A stretch of 64,000 bases of DNA from Sandaracinus amylolyticus (GCF_021631985.1 NZ_CP070225.1:7378001-7442000); one strand, 5' to 3'. Shown: positions 52,438 through 62,121, counted from the stretch's first letter. Translations and numbers: made by a program. The notes: a model not told the origin generated them from the sequence alone.

Positions 52438-54147
52438 TCACGCCGGGAGCAGCTCGGCGTCGCCGAATCGATCGACGTAGGCCGCGAGCTGGGCCTGGCT
52501 GCAGCGTTCGGACAGCGCGCACACGCTCGCGTGGCGGCACGGCACGATCGCCGGGCCTTCGGCGAGGTGGAGGTGCGTCCCGCCGCGCACCATCTTCGAC
52601 GACGCGCCGTGGAGCTGCGGCCGGCTCGAGGAGACGACGTCCTCGACGAGCGCCTCGCCGGCGATCGGAGCCGCGCGCCGGAGCACACACGGATGCGAGA
52701 TCGCGCTCGCGAGCACGGCGAGGGCGCGACGCCGGAGGTCGGGCGGTGCCGCGACGATCGCACGCGCGAAGTGCTCCACCACGTCGGTCTCGCGCACCGC
52801 GCTGCGCGCGAATCCATCGCGCGCGTGTCGCTCGCGGTCGTCGCGCGGGTACGGCATCCGCATCCACACGGTGTCGGTTCGCTCGAGCGCGAACAGCACG
52901 ACGGCGCCGATCTCGTCGACGTTCCTCGCAGTGGCGACCGTGCCCACGAAGACGCTTCGTCGCCCGCGCTCGCGCGCGACCGCGTCCACCGCGGCGCGTG
53001 CTTCCTCGAACGATCCCGGCGCCCCCGTGACCGCGTCGTGGGTCTCGGCGCGCGTGCCGTAGATGGCCACGAGCACCGTCGTGCTCGGCGGTCCGAGCTC
53101 GAACACGTCGTCTCGCACCCGTCGATCGGCGAACACACGCCCCGGCCCCGCGATCACGAGGTGCTCGAAGCCGAGCTCGCGCGCGGCTCGAACGAGATCG
53201 AGGATGCCCGAGTGGCTCATCGGATCGATCCCGTCGAGCTGCACCGACCGGATGCCCTGCTCGCGCGCGAGGCGCATCGTCTCGCGCCACCGCGCGACCT
53301 CCACGGCGCCGCCGTCGGACGGCGCGCGCTGCAGCTTCACCGTGCAGAACGAGCACTGCTGGTGACACTCCGAGCGCACGTCGAGCACGAGCGGGCCGTC
53401 GATCACGCGCGGAGCCCGATCGACCTGGTCCTGCGGCGCACCGGCCGGAGGCACGAGGCCCGAGCGAGCCGCCAGCGAGAGGACGAGCGCGAGCGTGCCG
53501 ATCGTCCGCGCGGCCGGGAGCGGCACCGTTCCGGAGTGCGTCTCCAGCGAGAGCGCGAGCGGGCCGGCCACCACGAACGCGTGCGGGCTCGACCACGGAG
53601 GTGCCGCGACCAACGAGAGCCGGGCGCCACCGTCGCCGACGAGGACGATCCGCGCAGCGCCCGGCAAGAGCCCGGATCCCTGCTCGCTCCCCACGACCGA
53701 CTCGACGCGATGCACCGTCTCGCCCGACACGACCCGTCGATCGACGAGGAGCGCCGCGAGCGACGCAGCGAGATCGGAGGCGCTGATCGCCTCGCGCCCA
53801 GGCTCGGGCGACCAGCCGTGCAGCGCAGCTTCCAGTCGCCGCGTGTCCATGCTCTCGTCGAAGAGCAACGTGTGCGGGAAGTTGCGGGTGATGATCGCGC
53901 TCCATCGCGCTTCCTCGGCGAGCACCGCCTCGAGCGCCTCACGCGCCCCGGCCGTGTCCTCCTCCGCGTGCAGGATTCCGGCGCGGGTCCGCGCACCACC
54001 GCGCGCACGAGGATCGTCCGCGTCCCTCGCGAGCCGCAGCACCGCGCGATCGCCGCGCCTCACCTGCTGCAGCGTGACCCGCACCGCGCCCGCGACGTCT
54101 GCCGCGAGGCCGACCACGCCCCACTGCCCGAACACCGGCGCCGCCAC
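52438..54147 (-). CDS. Radical SAM protein with a 250-residue N-terminal extension
   Basis: 569 residues. CHQQCSFC (Cys261, 265, 268) marks the barrel; the GGE loop reads QLDGIDPMSHS, the same divergence as in the 13254 protein, which also shares the long extension. The accessory domain lies at about residues 165-230. The tail has a Cys group (CRHASVCALSERC) and YVDRFGDAELLPA. The GTG start has TAGAAA six bases upstream. It is the last gene of the 60190-54147 group, 18 bases after the PIG-L-type gene. Confidence 0.75.
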   Translation of the reverse strand: MAAPVFGQWGVVGLAADVAGAVRVTLQQVRRGDRAVLRLARDADDPRARGGARTRAGILHAEEDTAGAREALEAVLAEEARWSAIITRNFPHTLLFDESMDTRRLEAALHGWSPEPGREAISASDLAASLAALLVDRRVVSGETVHRVESVVGSEQGSGLLPGAARIVLVGDGGARLSLVAAPPWSSPHAFVVAGPLALSLETHSGTVPLPAARTIGTLALVLSLAARSGLVPPAGAPQDQVDRAPRVIDGPLVLDVRSECHQQCSFCTVKLQRAPSDGGAVEVARWRETMRLAREQGIRSVQLDGIDPMSHSGILDLVRAARELGFEHLVIAGPGRVFADRRVRDDVFELGPPSTTVLVAIYGTRAETHDAVTGAPGSFEEARAAVDAVARERGRRSVFVGTVATARNVDEIGAVVLFALERTDTVWMRMPYPRDDRERHARDGFARSAVRETDVVEHFARAIVAAPPDLRRRALAVLASAISHPCVLRRAAPIAGEALVEDVVSSSRPQLHGASSKMVRGGTHLHLAEGPAIVPCRHASVCALSERCSQAQLAAYVDRFGDAELLPA

Positions 54148-54165
54148 TCGACGTTTCTATCACTC

Positions 54166-54825
54166 TCAGCGAGCGATCACGCGCCCGACGATCTCGAACG
54201 CCTCCGCGGCCTCGCTGCGGATCTGCGATCCGCGCACCTTCGCCAGCGCGCGCGCGACGGCGCCGTCGACGTAGGGGCGCCCATCGCGGCGCTGCGAGGC
54301 GTACGCCTCGATCATCCGCGCCTTCGCGTCGATCGCGAACGGCGAGAGCGCCACGTAGTACGTCGCGCGGAACGTGCCGAGATCGTTGTTCGGGAACTCG
54401 CCGCCGAGCACCGTCGCGTGCGCCTTGAGCGCGCGCTGCGCCTCGGCCGCGACCTGCTGGTGATCCTGGTTCGTGTCGCTCGGCGCGTGCGTGACCACGA
54501 GGTCGTACCCATCGCGCAGCCGCTCCATCGCGCCGTAGATCTCGGCACGCCGCGCGACGAACGAGCCATCACACGCCGCGAGCATCGCGCCCGAGTGATC
54601 GACGATGCGGGTCCCGGTCTGCTCGCTCAGCCACGCGAGGTTCGAGCGCATCTCCTCGCGCGACTGCGCCGCGAGCGCGCCCTCCAGCACCCCGCGATGA
54701 TCGCTGAAGACGAGCACGCCGACCTCGCACCGCTCCTCGCACGCCCGCGCGAGCAGGCCCCCTGCGAAGAGCTCCACGTCGTCGCAGTGCGCGCCCACGA
54801 AGAGCACACGCCGCGGCAGCGTCAT
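54166..54825 (-). CDS. PIG-L/LmbE-family deacetylase
   Basis: 219 residues. The zinc motif is FVGAHCDDVELFAGG (His, Asp, Asp) with a later HAPSDTNQDHQQV (His-x-x-x-x-x-x-x-His). PIG-L proteins remove N-acetyl groups from sugars such as GlcNAc-inositol, and act on many natural-product glycans. The ATG is in an ATGA overlap with the upstream NDP-sugar epimerase, so both should act on one sugar. Confidence 0.85.
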   Translation of the reverse strand: MTLPRRVLFVGAHCDDVELFAGGLLARACEERCEVGVLVFSDHRGVLEGALAAQSREEMRSNLAWLSEQTGTRIVDHSGAMLAACDGSFVARRAEIYGAMERLRDGYDLVVTHAPSDTNQDHQQVAAEAQRALKAHATVLGGEFPNNDLGTFRATYYVALSPFAIDAKARMIEAYASQRRDGRPYVDGAVARALAKVRGSQIRSEAAEAFEIVGRVIAR

Positions 54826-55739
54826 ACGAGCCCTTCGGCGCGCAGCCACGCGACGGTCGCGCGCAGACCTTCTTCCATCGGCGTCGACGGCACCCACCCG
54901 AACGTCTCGCGCAGCCGGGTCACGTCGGCGGCGCGGCGCACCACCCGATCCCAGCTCCGTCGCTCGCCGAGCACGATGCGCTCGCGGCTCGCGTCGACGA
55001 GCCTCGCGATCGTCTCGGCGACCACCCGCACCGAGGTCTCGACCCCGGTCGCGACGTTCGTCGTCGTGCCCGCCGCGCGCGGCGCATCGAGGAGCACGCG
55101 CACCACGTCGTCGACGTACGTGAAGTCGCGCGTCGCGCCCTCGCCGAAGAGCGTGATGCGCCCATCCGGGCGATGCAGCGCGTCGATCATGTTGGGGATC
55201 GCGTTGCGCCAGGGGTCGGGCACGTCGCCCGGCCCGTACACGTTGAAGAGCCGCAGCACCGCGTGGGCGAGGCCGGAGCGCCGCACCAGCTGCTCGCCCG
55301 CGAGCTTGGTGCGCGCGTACGGCGTGCCCGGCTCCATCGGCCCGTCCTCGCGGAACGGCGGCGCGACGTCGCCGTAGGACGACGAGCTCCCCGCGTAGAC
55401 GAAGAGCCCGCAGCCGCGCGCCTTCGCGTGCGCGATGACGTTCGCGGTGCCGCCCACGTTCGTCGTCTCGTCGAGCTGGGGGTACGCGACCGAGCGCGCG
55501 TTCGCGAACGACGCCGCGAGGTGATAGACGCGATCCCACGCGCCGCCGGGCAGCCGCTCGAGGTCGTCGGCGATGCGGATGTCGGCGTGCACGCGCTCGA
55601 CGGCGCCCGCACCGAGCAGCTGCCAGCCGCCGCAGCCCGAGAGGTTGTCTGCGACGACCACACGATGGCCTTCCGCGGCGAGCGCGAGCGCGAGCCGCGA
55701 TCCCACGAACCCCGCGCCACCGGTCACCAGCACGTCCAC
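54822..55739 (-). CDS. NAD-dependent NDP-sugar epimerase/dehydratase
   Basis: 305 residues. Extended-SDR family: TGGAGFVGSRLA at the N-terminus (NAD-binding GxxGxxG), YARTK catalytic Tyr-Lys pair, and RLFNVYGPGDVP. Similar to GalE/UDP-glucuronate 4-epimerase types; exact substrate not assignable. It is followed, by ATGA overlap, by the PIG-L deacetylase, and preceded by the B12 radical SAM fusion 39 bases upstream. Confidence 0.9.
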   Translation of the reverse strand: MDVLVTGGAGFVGSRLALALAAEGHRVVVADNLSGCGGWQLLGAGAVERVHADIRIADDLERLPGGAWDRVYHLAASFANARSVAYPQLDETTNVGGTANVIAHAKARGCGLFVYAGSSSSYGDVAPPFREDGPMEPGTPYARTKLAGEQLVRRSGLAHAVLRLFNVYGPGDVPDPWRNAIPNMIDALHRPDGRITLFGEGATRDFTYVDDVVRVLLDAPRAAGTTTNVATGVETSVRVVAETIARLVDASRERIVLGERRSWDRVVRRAADVTRLRETFGWVPSTPMEEGLRATVAWLRAEGLV

Positions 55740-55778
55740 GCGCAGAGCATGCCGCGCCCGCGTGGATCGCGATAGCTT

Positions 55779-58091
55779 CTACGCCGCGTCGTTCGCGACC
55801 GACTTCTTCTTCACCAGGTCGTCGACGCTCACGAGCCAGGGCGGCTCGGGCACCTTGTCGAGCTCGTAGAACCCGCCGCAGAAGACCGCGCGCGTGCAGC
55901 CCTCGCACACCGGCTTCCGCACGCGCCGCTCCGCGAGGTACTGCGCGAGGTTCACGTCCTCGTTGTTCACGAAGATCATGTGGCGCGAGAGCTTGAGCAG
56001 GTCGCCCTCGAGGTGCGCCTCGAGCCCGGGCAGGAAGCAGAACGGCAGGTTGATGACCTGCACCTTCATGCGATCGCGCCACCGCTCGATCACGCCCCGC
56101 GTCACGTCCGCCGCGTGCTGGGTGTCGGGCGCGATCATCCGGGTCGCGCGGCCGAAGGGCGTGAGGAACTGGATGTTGATCCACCGCAGCCCGAGGTCCC
56201 ACGCGAGCTGCGCGAGCTGCTCCAGCTTCTCGGTGTTCGACTTCGTCAGCGTCACGTTCATCCCGAGCTCGACACCCGGCGGCGCGTGCGCGACGCAGTT
56301 GCGGATCCCACCGGTCGTCTGCTCGAACGCCTCGGCGACGCCGACCTGCTGCGCGTGCGACTGGGCATCGGGCCCGTGCACGCTGAAGAGCAGCGTGGTG
56401 AGCCCCGAGCGCACCAGCTTCTTCGCGAAGCCCTCGTAGAACGCCATGCGCCCGTTGGTCGTGACGTTGACCCGCTCGTAGCCGATCGATCGTGCGTAGC
56501 GGACCGTGGTGATCAGATCGGGGTGCAGCGTGGGCTCGCCGCCGTCGAAGTCGACCATCGTCACGCCGCGCGCGCGGTACTCGCGCAGGTGCTCGTGCTG
56601 GCTCTCGGTGTGGCCGTGGAGCTGGGTGCGCGTGCCCACCGCGCAGAACGTGCAGCGGTTGTTGCAGGCGTAGGTGAGGTTGACGATCAGCTTCTCGGGC
56701 CCGCTGGACGCGCGGAGCCGGCGATCGAAGGTCTCCTTGAACTCGCGCAGCACCGCGAGCGAGACGTCACCGGCGCGCTCGTCCTCGCTGCGCGGACCGT
56801 GCTGGAACACCGGGCCCCAGTCCTCGACGATCGGCAGGGTGCGCCCGCGCTTGCTCACTTCGTCCGCGAGCTTGGTGCCCGGCAGCGGCGTCGCGAACTG
56901 CACCGCGGGGAACGCGCGGAAGCGATCCCAGAGGTCCATCGCGAAGGCGAGCGTCTCGTTGATCTCCTCGCGCGTCTCGCCGGGCAGGCCGATCATGTAG
57001 TGGATCAGCAGATCGACCCCGACCGCGTGCGCATCCTCGGCGACCCGCGCGATGTCGTGCAGATCGAGCTGCTTGCCCACCACGTCCGCGACGACCCGCG
57101 ACGAGCCGCTCTCCGCGCTGACGCTCACCGTGGTGACGCGTCCCTTGATGAGCTCGAGGTGGCGTCGCTCGAGGTAGTCGGCGCGCATCCCGTTCGGCAG
57201 CTCGAAGCGCAGATCGAGCTCGCGCATCGACGCGAGGAACGCGTCGAAGTGACGCTCGTTCACGTTCACCAGCTCGTCGAGCACGAAGAGCCGAGTGGCG
57301 CCGGTCTTCGCGGCGAGCTCGCGCAGCATCGCGGTGAGTCGCTCGGGCGAGGGACGCCGCTGCTTCTTGGGCTCGCCGGGCAGTCGCTCGGGGTTCGAGC
57401 TGCAGTGCGCGCACGAGAACGGACAGCCGCGCGACGTGACCACGGGGATCGTGCGCCCCTCGAGCGGGAACGCCCACGACGCGCGCCCGAGGCTCGCGAC
57501 GACGCGCTGGTGGAAGCGGACGTAGCTCGCGAGATCGATGCGATCCCAGGCCGGCAGCGGCAGCTCGTCGAGCCGCGGCGACTCACCGCGATGAACGCCC
57601 GTCGCGAACGACTCGAGGAGGCGCGGCACCGTGAGCTCGGCCTCGTACTTCACGTAGGCCGCGACCTCGGGGTACGACGCGAGCACCGACTCGCCCGGCA
57701 CCTCGACGTAGTGCTGCCCCGACTGGAAGCAGTCCGCGAGCACGATGCGCCCGCAGTCGAGCCCCGCGAGCAACGCGCCCAGCACGTCGCAGCGATGAGG
57801 CGGACGGTGGAACGGCGTGTAGGCGACGACGATCGTGTCGAACGCGCCCTTCGCGCGCACCGCCGCGAGCACCTCGTCGACGCTCGCGCCGAGGTGGGCT
57901 CGACCATCGGCGCGCCACGAGAGCGTGCTCCCCGGCAGCGCGAACGCGTCGACGATCTCCGCGTCGAGCCCTGCTGCCTGGAGGACCGCCGCGAGCTGCA
58001 ACGCGCCGAGGTCCGAGAAGTACGGATAGTCGATGAAGTCCCGCGCGATCGTGGTGGGCGGATGGACGATCAGGGTGCGGGGGCGCGACAT
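55779..58091 (-). CDS. B12-type radical SAM fused to a second radical SAM/SPASM-like unit
   Basis: 770 residues. N-terminal B12-binding-like domain (about 1-165), then SRGCPFSCAHC (Cys223, 227, 230) with SSNPERLPGEP and SAESGSSRV, then a second barrel with CNNRCTFC (Cys476, 480, 483), DFDGGEPTL and the closing cluster CEGCTRAVFCGG. Two radical steps on one substrate are implied. The start ATG at 58091 sits after an unremarkable GGCGGG. Frames extending far upstream on this strand cross the neighbouring membrane-protein gene and are shadows. Confidence 0.85.
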   Translation of the reverse strand: MSRPRTLIVHPPTTIARDFIDYPYFSDLGALQLAAVLQAAGLDAEIVDAFALPGSTLSWRADGRAHLGASVDEVLAAVRAKGAFDTIVVAYTPFHRPPHRCDVLGALLAGLDCGRIVLADCFQSGQHYVEVPGESVLASYPEVAAYVKYEAELTVPRLLESFATGVHRGESPRLDELPLPAWDRIDLASYVRFHQRVVASLGRASWAFPLEGRTIPVVTSRGCPFSCAHCSSNPERLPGEPKKQRRPSPERLTAMLRELAAKTGATRLFVLDELVNVNERHFDAFLASMRELDLRFELPNGMRADYLERRHLELIKGRVTTVSVSAESGSSRVVADVVGKQLDLHDIARVAEDAHAVGVDLLIHYMIGLPGETREEINETLAFAMDLWDRFRAFPAVQFATPLPGTKLADEVSKRGRTLPIVEDWGPVFQHGPRSEDERAGDVSLAVLREFKETFDRRLRASSGPEKLIVNLTYACNNRCTFCAVGTRTQLHGHTESQHEHLREYRARGVTMVDFDGGEPTLHPDLITTVRYARSIGYERVNVTTNGRMAFYEGFAKKLVRSGLTTLLFSVHGPDAQSHAQQVGVAEAFEQTTGGIRNCVAHAPPGVELGMNVTLTKSNTEKLEQLAQLAWDLGLRWINIQFLTPFGRATRMIAPDTQHAADVTRGVIERWRDRMKVQVINLPFCFLPGLEAHLEGDLLKLSRHMIFVNNEDVNLAQYLAERRVRKPVCEGCTRAVFCGGFYELDKVPEPPWLVSVDDLVKKKSVANDAA

Positions 58092-58138
58092 CCCGCCGGG
58101 GATTGTCGCCGAGAACGCCGAACGGCGCGAGCGCCGCG

Positions 58139-60190
58139 TCAGCGCGGCGCCGGACAGGGCGCGTACCCGACCCGCGGCGAGGCCGCGGGGATCACGTGGA
58201 ACTCGCCGTCGCGGTGGGGGACGTCGATCGCGACGAGGTCCGAGAGCGCCGCGCGCGCCGCGTCGGGCCCACCGAGCAGCTCCACGCACTCGCGCCGCAT
58301 CGGCGCGCCCGGCTCGACCTCGACGCCGCGCGCTCCGGCCTCGATCTCGTCGTGGGTGTACGACCAGCACGAGACGCCGACCCACACGCGACACGCCTGG
58401 AGCGCGGGCGCGGCCCGGGCCACGCGGGTGGGCGCGACGATCGCGTAGTCGGGAAACTGCGTGAGCGCGTGGGGCGCGTCGCGCATGCGCTCCGGTGCCA
58501 CGACGATGACCGTCGGCGGCGCCGGCGCCATCTCGCGCGCGATCGTGTGGGCCTGCGCATGCGCGTCGGGGACGGCGACGTCGCGCAAGCCGGGGATGGC
58601 GGTCGCGACGAGCCCGAGCGCCGCGACCGCCGCGATCGGCACGCCGCGCACGCTCGCGCCGGGCATCCCGACGAGCAGCAAGAAGAGCGGCAGGTGCGCC
58701 TCCGATTGATAGCGGAGGAGGTCGGTGCGACACGCCGCGATCAGGATCGAGGGAGGCATCAGGATCGCGATCGCGATCGCTGCGCCCGCGACCCAGCGCA
58801 GCCGGCCGGCGCGCGCGAGCGCGATCGCCGACACCACCACCAGCGGCAGCGTGAGCCACGGCGTGATCGAAGGATCGAAGAGCACGTTGTCGCGCCCGAG
58901 CGATCTCGCGATCGTCGTCGCGACCTCGAAGTCTCGCTCCTCCGCGGCCGTGCGCGCGGCGGCGAGCGCCACGAGGTGAGAGCACGCGAAGACGCCCACG
59001 ACGATCACCCCCCCGAGCACGACCGGCCACCGCGGTGCGCGAGCGCGATCTCCCACCGCGACCAGCACCAGCGCCGCGCCGGCGATCGGGAGGAGCACCG
59101 TGAGGACGTGGAGCTCGAGCGCGAGCGCCCACGCGATCGCGGTGAGCGAGAACGCGAGATCGCGCGTGCGCCGCGCGACCTCGGCACGGAACGCCCACAC
59201 CGCGAGCGCCGCGCCGAGGAGCCAGAGCACCGCCGCCAGCGGCTTGGGCGACTCCGACAGCGAGAGCCGCACGTGCCCCGGATGCACCACGAGCGCGAGC
59301 GCCGCGAGCGCCGCGCCCGCGCGCCGATCCGGGCCCAGCGCGCGCCCCAACGCGAAGAGCGCGACGGGCGCGAGCGCGCCGAGCAGCGACGCGACGTAGA
59401 ACGGTCCATCGGGCGCGCGCCCGAAGGGCGCGAGCACCGCGCGCACCAATTGCAGGTACGCCGGGCCGTAGAGCGACGCCTCGTACCCCGCGGGATCGCC
59501 GGTGAGCCCGCGCATCTCGGCGATGCCGTGATCGTTCGCGTGCATCGGGGCCCACGGCGGCAGCAGCCATCGCAGGGCGAGCGAAGCCACGAAGAGCGCG
59601 AGCGCGATCCCGAGATCCGCGCGCGAAGCCCACGCTCGCTCGCGATGCGCCCACCCCGCGAGCAGCACGAGGCCTCCGAGCAGGGCGACCCACGAGCCGC
59701 CGCGCAGGGCTCGCAGGTCGAGCGTGCTCGAGGGCGCGGCCTCGCCGGTCACGAGCGTGCCGTGCTCGCGCATGAAGTCCCCCGGGTCTCGCGCGCGGAT
59801 CCTCGCGCTCAGCGCGCGCGCCGCCTCGCGCAGCACGGGATCGTCGGCGCCGTCGACGAGCCACACCGAGAAGCTCGGGGTCTCGCCGGCGTCCCATCCG
59901 CTCGTCTCCTCTCCGCGCCCGAGCAGCCTCACCAGGCCGCGGCGGCCTTCTCCCGCGAGCGGCACGTCGATCCACGTGCTCTCGATGCGCGCGCCGTCGA
60001 CGCGCACGTCACCCGCGAGCTCCGGTGGGTCGTCGCCGGGGAACACCATCGCCGCGACCTGCTGCTCGAGGCCCGGCCCGAGCACCAGGGGCTGCGCGTG
60101 CGCCCGCGCGGCGCCGTTCGCCATCACCGCGCCCATCAGCGCCGCGAGGAGCGCTCGCGTCGCGCACGGGTTCGGACGGCGAGAGCCCAT
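58139..60190 (-). CDS. PMT/ArnT-like polytopic membrane protein with signal sequence
   Basis: About 683 residues from the ATG at 60190. A signal peptide (LLAALMGAVMANGAARAHA) is followed by a periplasmic domain of about 150 residues, then ten or more membrane segments; SLRWLLPPWAPMHANDHGIAEM resembles the first loop of GT-C enzymes (acidic pair). The last 130 residues are soluble with a CWSYTHDEIE motif. It may transfer sugars from polyprenyl phosphate to an exported acceptor. TATCCG lies eight bases before the start. Confidence 0.6.
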   Translation of the reverse strand: MGSRRPNPCATRALLAALMGAVMANGAARAHAQPLVLGPGLEQQVAAMVFPGDDPPELAGDVRVDGARIESTWIDVPLAGEGRRGLVRLLGRGEETSGWDAGETPSFSVWLVDGADDPVLREAARALSARIRARDPGDFMREHGTLVTGEAAPSSTLDLRALRGGSWVALLGGLVLLAGWAHRERAWASRADLGIALALFVASLALRWLLPPWAPMHANDHGIAEMRGLTGDPAGYEASLYGPAYLQLVRAVLAPFGRAPDGPFYVASLLGALAPVALFALGRALGPDRRAGAALAALALVVHPGHVRLSLSESPKPLAAVLWLLGAALAVWAFRAEVARRTRDLAFSLTAIAWALALELHVLTVLLPIAGAALVLVAVGDRARAPRWPVVLGGVIVVGVFACSHLVALAAARTAAEERDFEVATTIARSLGRDNVLFDPSITPWLTLPLVVVSAIALARAGRLRWVAGAAIAIAILMPPSILIAACRTDLLRYQSEAHLPLFLLLVGMPGASVRGVPIAAVAALGLVATAIPGLRDVAVPDAHAQAHTIAREMAPAPPTVIVVAPERMRDAPHALTQFPDYAIVAPTRVARAAPALQACRVWVGVSCWSYTHDEIEAGARGVEVEPGAPMRRECVELLGGPDAARAALSDLVAIDVPHRDGEFHVIPAASPRVGYAPCPAPR

Positions 60191-60261
60191 CCCCGCGACG
60201 GATATCACGGCTCGCTCGCCACGGTCCGACCCGGCGCTCGCGGTGAGCGACACGATCGGCG

Positions 60262-60267
60262 TATCAT
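60262..60267 (+). promoter_or_regulatory. TATCAT -10 box of the 60277 operon
   Basis: TATCAT ends nine bases before the ATG; same sequence and spacing as at 27230. No ribosome site is present. Confidence 0.45.
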
Positions 60268-60276
60268 CGCGTCCGC

Positions 60277-62121
60277 ATGACCTCGGCTCTTGCAGTGACG
60301 GCGGACTCGGCCGAGAAGGTCGTCTCGCACGAAGAAGCGGCCCACGAGAAGCGCAACTGGGTGCGGCTCACCTTCGAGTGCAACAACCGCTGCGTCTTCT
60401 GCCTCGACTCCGACACCCACGACGGTCGCATGCGCGATCGCGACGAGGTGAAGCAGCAGATCCTCGAGGGCCGCAAGGCAGGCGCGACGCGCCTCATCCT
60501 CTCGGGCGGCGAGCCCACGATCCATCCGAGCTACGTCGACTTCATCAAGCTCGGCAAGCTCGCGGGCTACACGAAGATCCAGACCGTCACGAACGGTCGG
60601 CTCTTCCAGTACCAGGACTTCCTCGATCGCTGCATCGCCGCGGGGCTCGACGAGATCACGTTCTCGCTCCACGGCCCCAACGCGCGCATCCACGACGCGC
60701 TCGTCGGCGTGAAGGGCGCGTTCGAGCAGGAGAGCGCGGGGCTGCGCCGCGCCATCGCGACGCGGGATCGCACCGGTCGGCCGATCGTCAACGTCGACAT
60801 CGTGATCAACCGCGCGAACGTGAAGCACCTCAAGGAGATGCTCGACCTCTTCATCTCGTGGGGCGTGCACGAGTTCGATCTGCTGCAAGTCGTGCCCTTC
60901 GGTCGCGCGTTCACCGAGGGGCGCACCACGCTCTTCTACGACCTCGAGGAGATGCAGCCCTACCTGCGCGAGGCCTTCGAGTACACGAAGCGCCCCGGGA
61001 TGCACATCTGGCTCAATCGCTTCCCGCCGCCGCACCTCGAGGGCTTCGAGCACCTCATCCAGGACCCCTACAAGCTCAACGACGAGGTGCGCGGACGAAA
61101 GGAAGAGTTCGCGCGCCTGCTCGTGACCGGCGAGGACCTCGACTGTCGCGACAAGGAAGGTCGCTGTCGCTACTGCTATCTCGAGCAGCTCTGCAATCAC
61201 CTCTACGACGAGCGTGATCGCCTGGCGGCGGACGCAGTGTCGCGGGTGCGCATCGACACCGAGGCCGAGCGCAATCGACCGGTGGTGTTCGGCGGCGATC
61301 CCGCGAGCGCGAAGCGTGCGATCCACTTCGGCGGTCCCGCCGAGGGCGAGGCCACGACGGAGGTCGCGGCCGAGAAGCCGAAGCGCGCATTGCCGATCGT
61401 CGGAGCGCTCGCCGCGAAGACGAACGCGGTGAAGCCGCGCACGCTCGACGAGCGCATCGGCGCAGCGTCGATCACCCGCGGCTGGATCGTCGCGCCCGAG
61501 GTCTCGCGGGCTCGCGAGGCGATCGTGTCGCACCCCGCGCTGACCGACGTCGAGCTCGAGCTCGAGTCGATCGCGGGCCTGCTCGAGGCGATCGAGGACG
61601 ATCGTCTCGATGGACGCCGGGTGATCGCGGTGCACGTGAAGGACGTCGCCGAGGCCGAGCTGCTGCTCGCGTCGCCGGGCACCTTCGAGATCGTCGTCGC
61701 GCTCACGACCCACACCCAGCCGTGGCTGCTCGCGATGAGCGCCGTGCCCGCGCGCCTCGTGCTGCGCCAGCGCACCCACGAGCGGCTCACCGAGTCGGCG
61801 AGCGAAGACGTCGATCTGCCCGCGTTCTTCGCCACGTTCCGCCACGACGTGCCGGTGATCGACGTGCCCGCGTGCGTGATGGGCCGTCCGCCGCGCGCCC
61901 AGCCCGCGACCCTCGATGCGACGATGCTCTCGCCCGAGGGCGCGCTCGAGATCTTCCGGTTCACCCGGCGCCACATCGAGTCGGGCTACATGACGAAGGC
62001 GCTGCGCTGTCGGACCTGCGTGCACGACGCGACGTGCCGCGGGATGCACGTGAACTACGTGCGCGCCCACGGCTACGGCCTGATGCGCCCGATCGTCGAG
62101 ACCAGCATCGCGGCCGAATGA
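60277..62121 (+). CDS. Radical SAM/SPASM-like protein with degenerate C-terminal barrel
   Basis: 614 residues. Radical SAM site CNNRCVFC (Cys35, 39, 42), LSGGEPT, and auxiliary cluster CRYCYLEQLC (about 295-305). From about residue 365 a second, dead barrel follows, keeping only a closing cluster CRTCVHDATCRG and the YVRAHGYGLMRP tail. This is the mirror image of the 11185 protein. ATGA overlap with the HExxH gene downstream shows co-translation. The gene trio at this edge of the window resembles peptide-modifying cassettes. Confidence 0.85.
   Translation: MTSALAVTADSAEKVVSHEEAAHEKRNWVRLTFECNNRCVFCLDSDTHDGRMRDRDEVKQQILEGRKAGATRLILSGGEPTIHPSYVDFIKLGKLAGYTKIQTVTNGRLFQYQDFLDRCIAAGLDEITFSLHGPNARIHDALVGVKGAFEQESAGLRRAIATRDRTGRPIVNVDIVINRANVKHLKEMLDLFISWGVHEFDLLQVVPFGRAFTEGRTTLFYDLEEMQPYLREAFEYTKRPGMHIWLNRFPPPHLEGFEHLIQDPYKLNDEVRGRKEEFARLLVTGEDLDCRDKEGRCRYCYLEQLCNHLYDERDRLAADAVSRVRIDTEAERNRPVVFGGDPASAKRAIHFGGPAEGEATTEVAAEKPKRALPIVGALAAKTNAVKPRTLDERIGAASITRGWIVAPEVSRAREAIVSHPALTDVELELESIAGLLEAIEDDRLDGRRVIAVHVKDVAEAELLLASPGTFEIVVALTTHTQPWLLAMSAVPARLVLRQRTHERLTESASEDVDLPAFFATFRHDVPVIDVPACVMGRPPRAQPATLDATMLSPEGALEIFRFTRRHIESGYMTKALRCRTCVHDATCRGMHVNYVRAHGYGLMRPIVETSIAAE

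Noticed and set aside
55779-59975. A 1398-residue minus-strand frame
   Set aside because: Only the C-terminal 770 residues (from 58091) show the B12/radical SAM domains; the rest is a frame shadow of the membrane protein gene at 58139.
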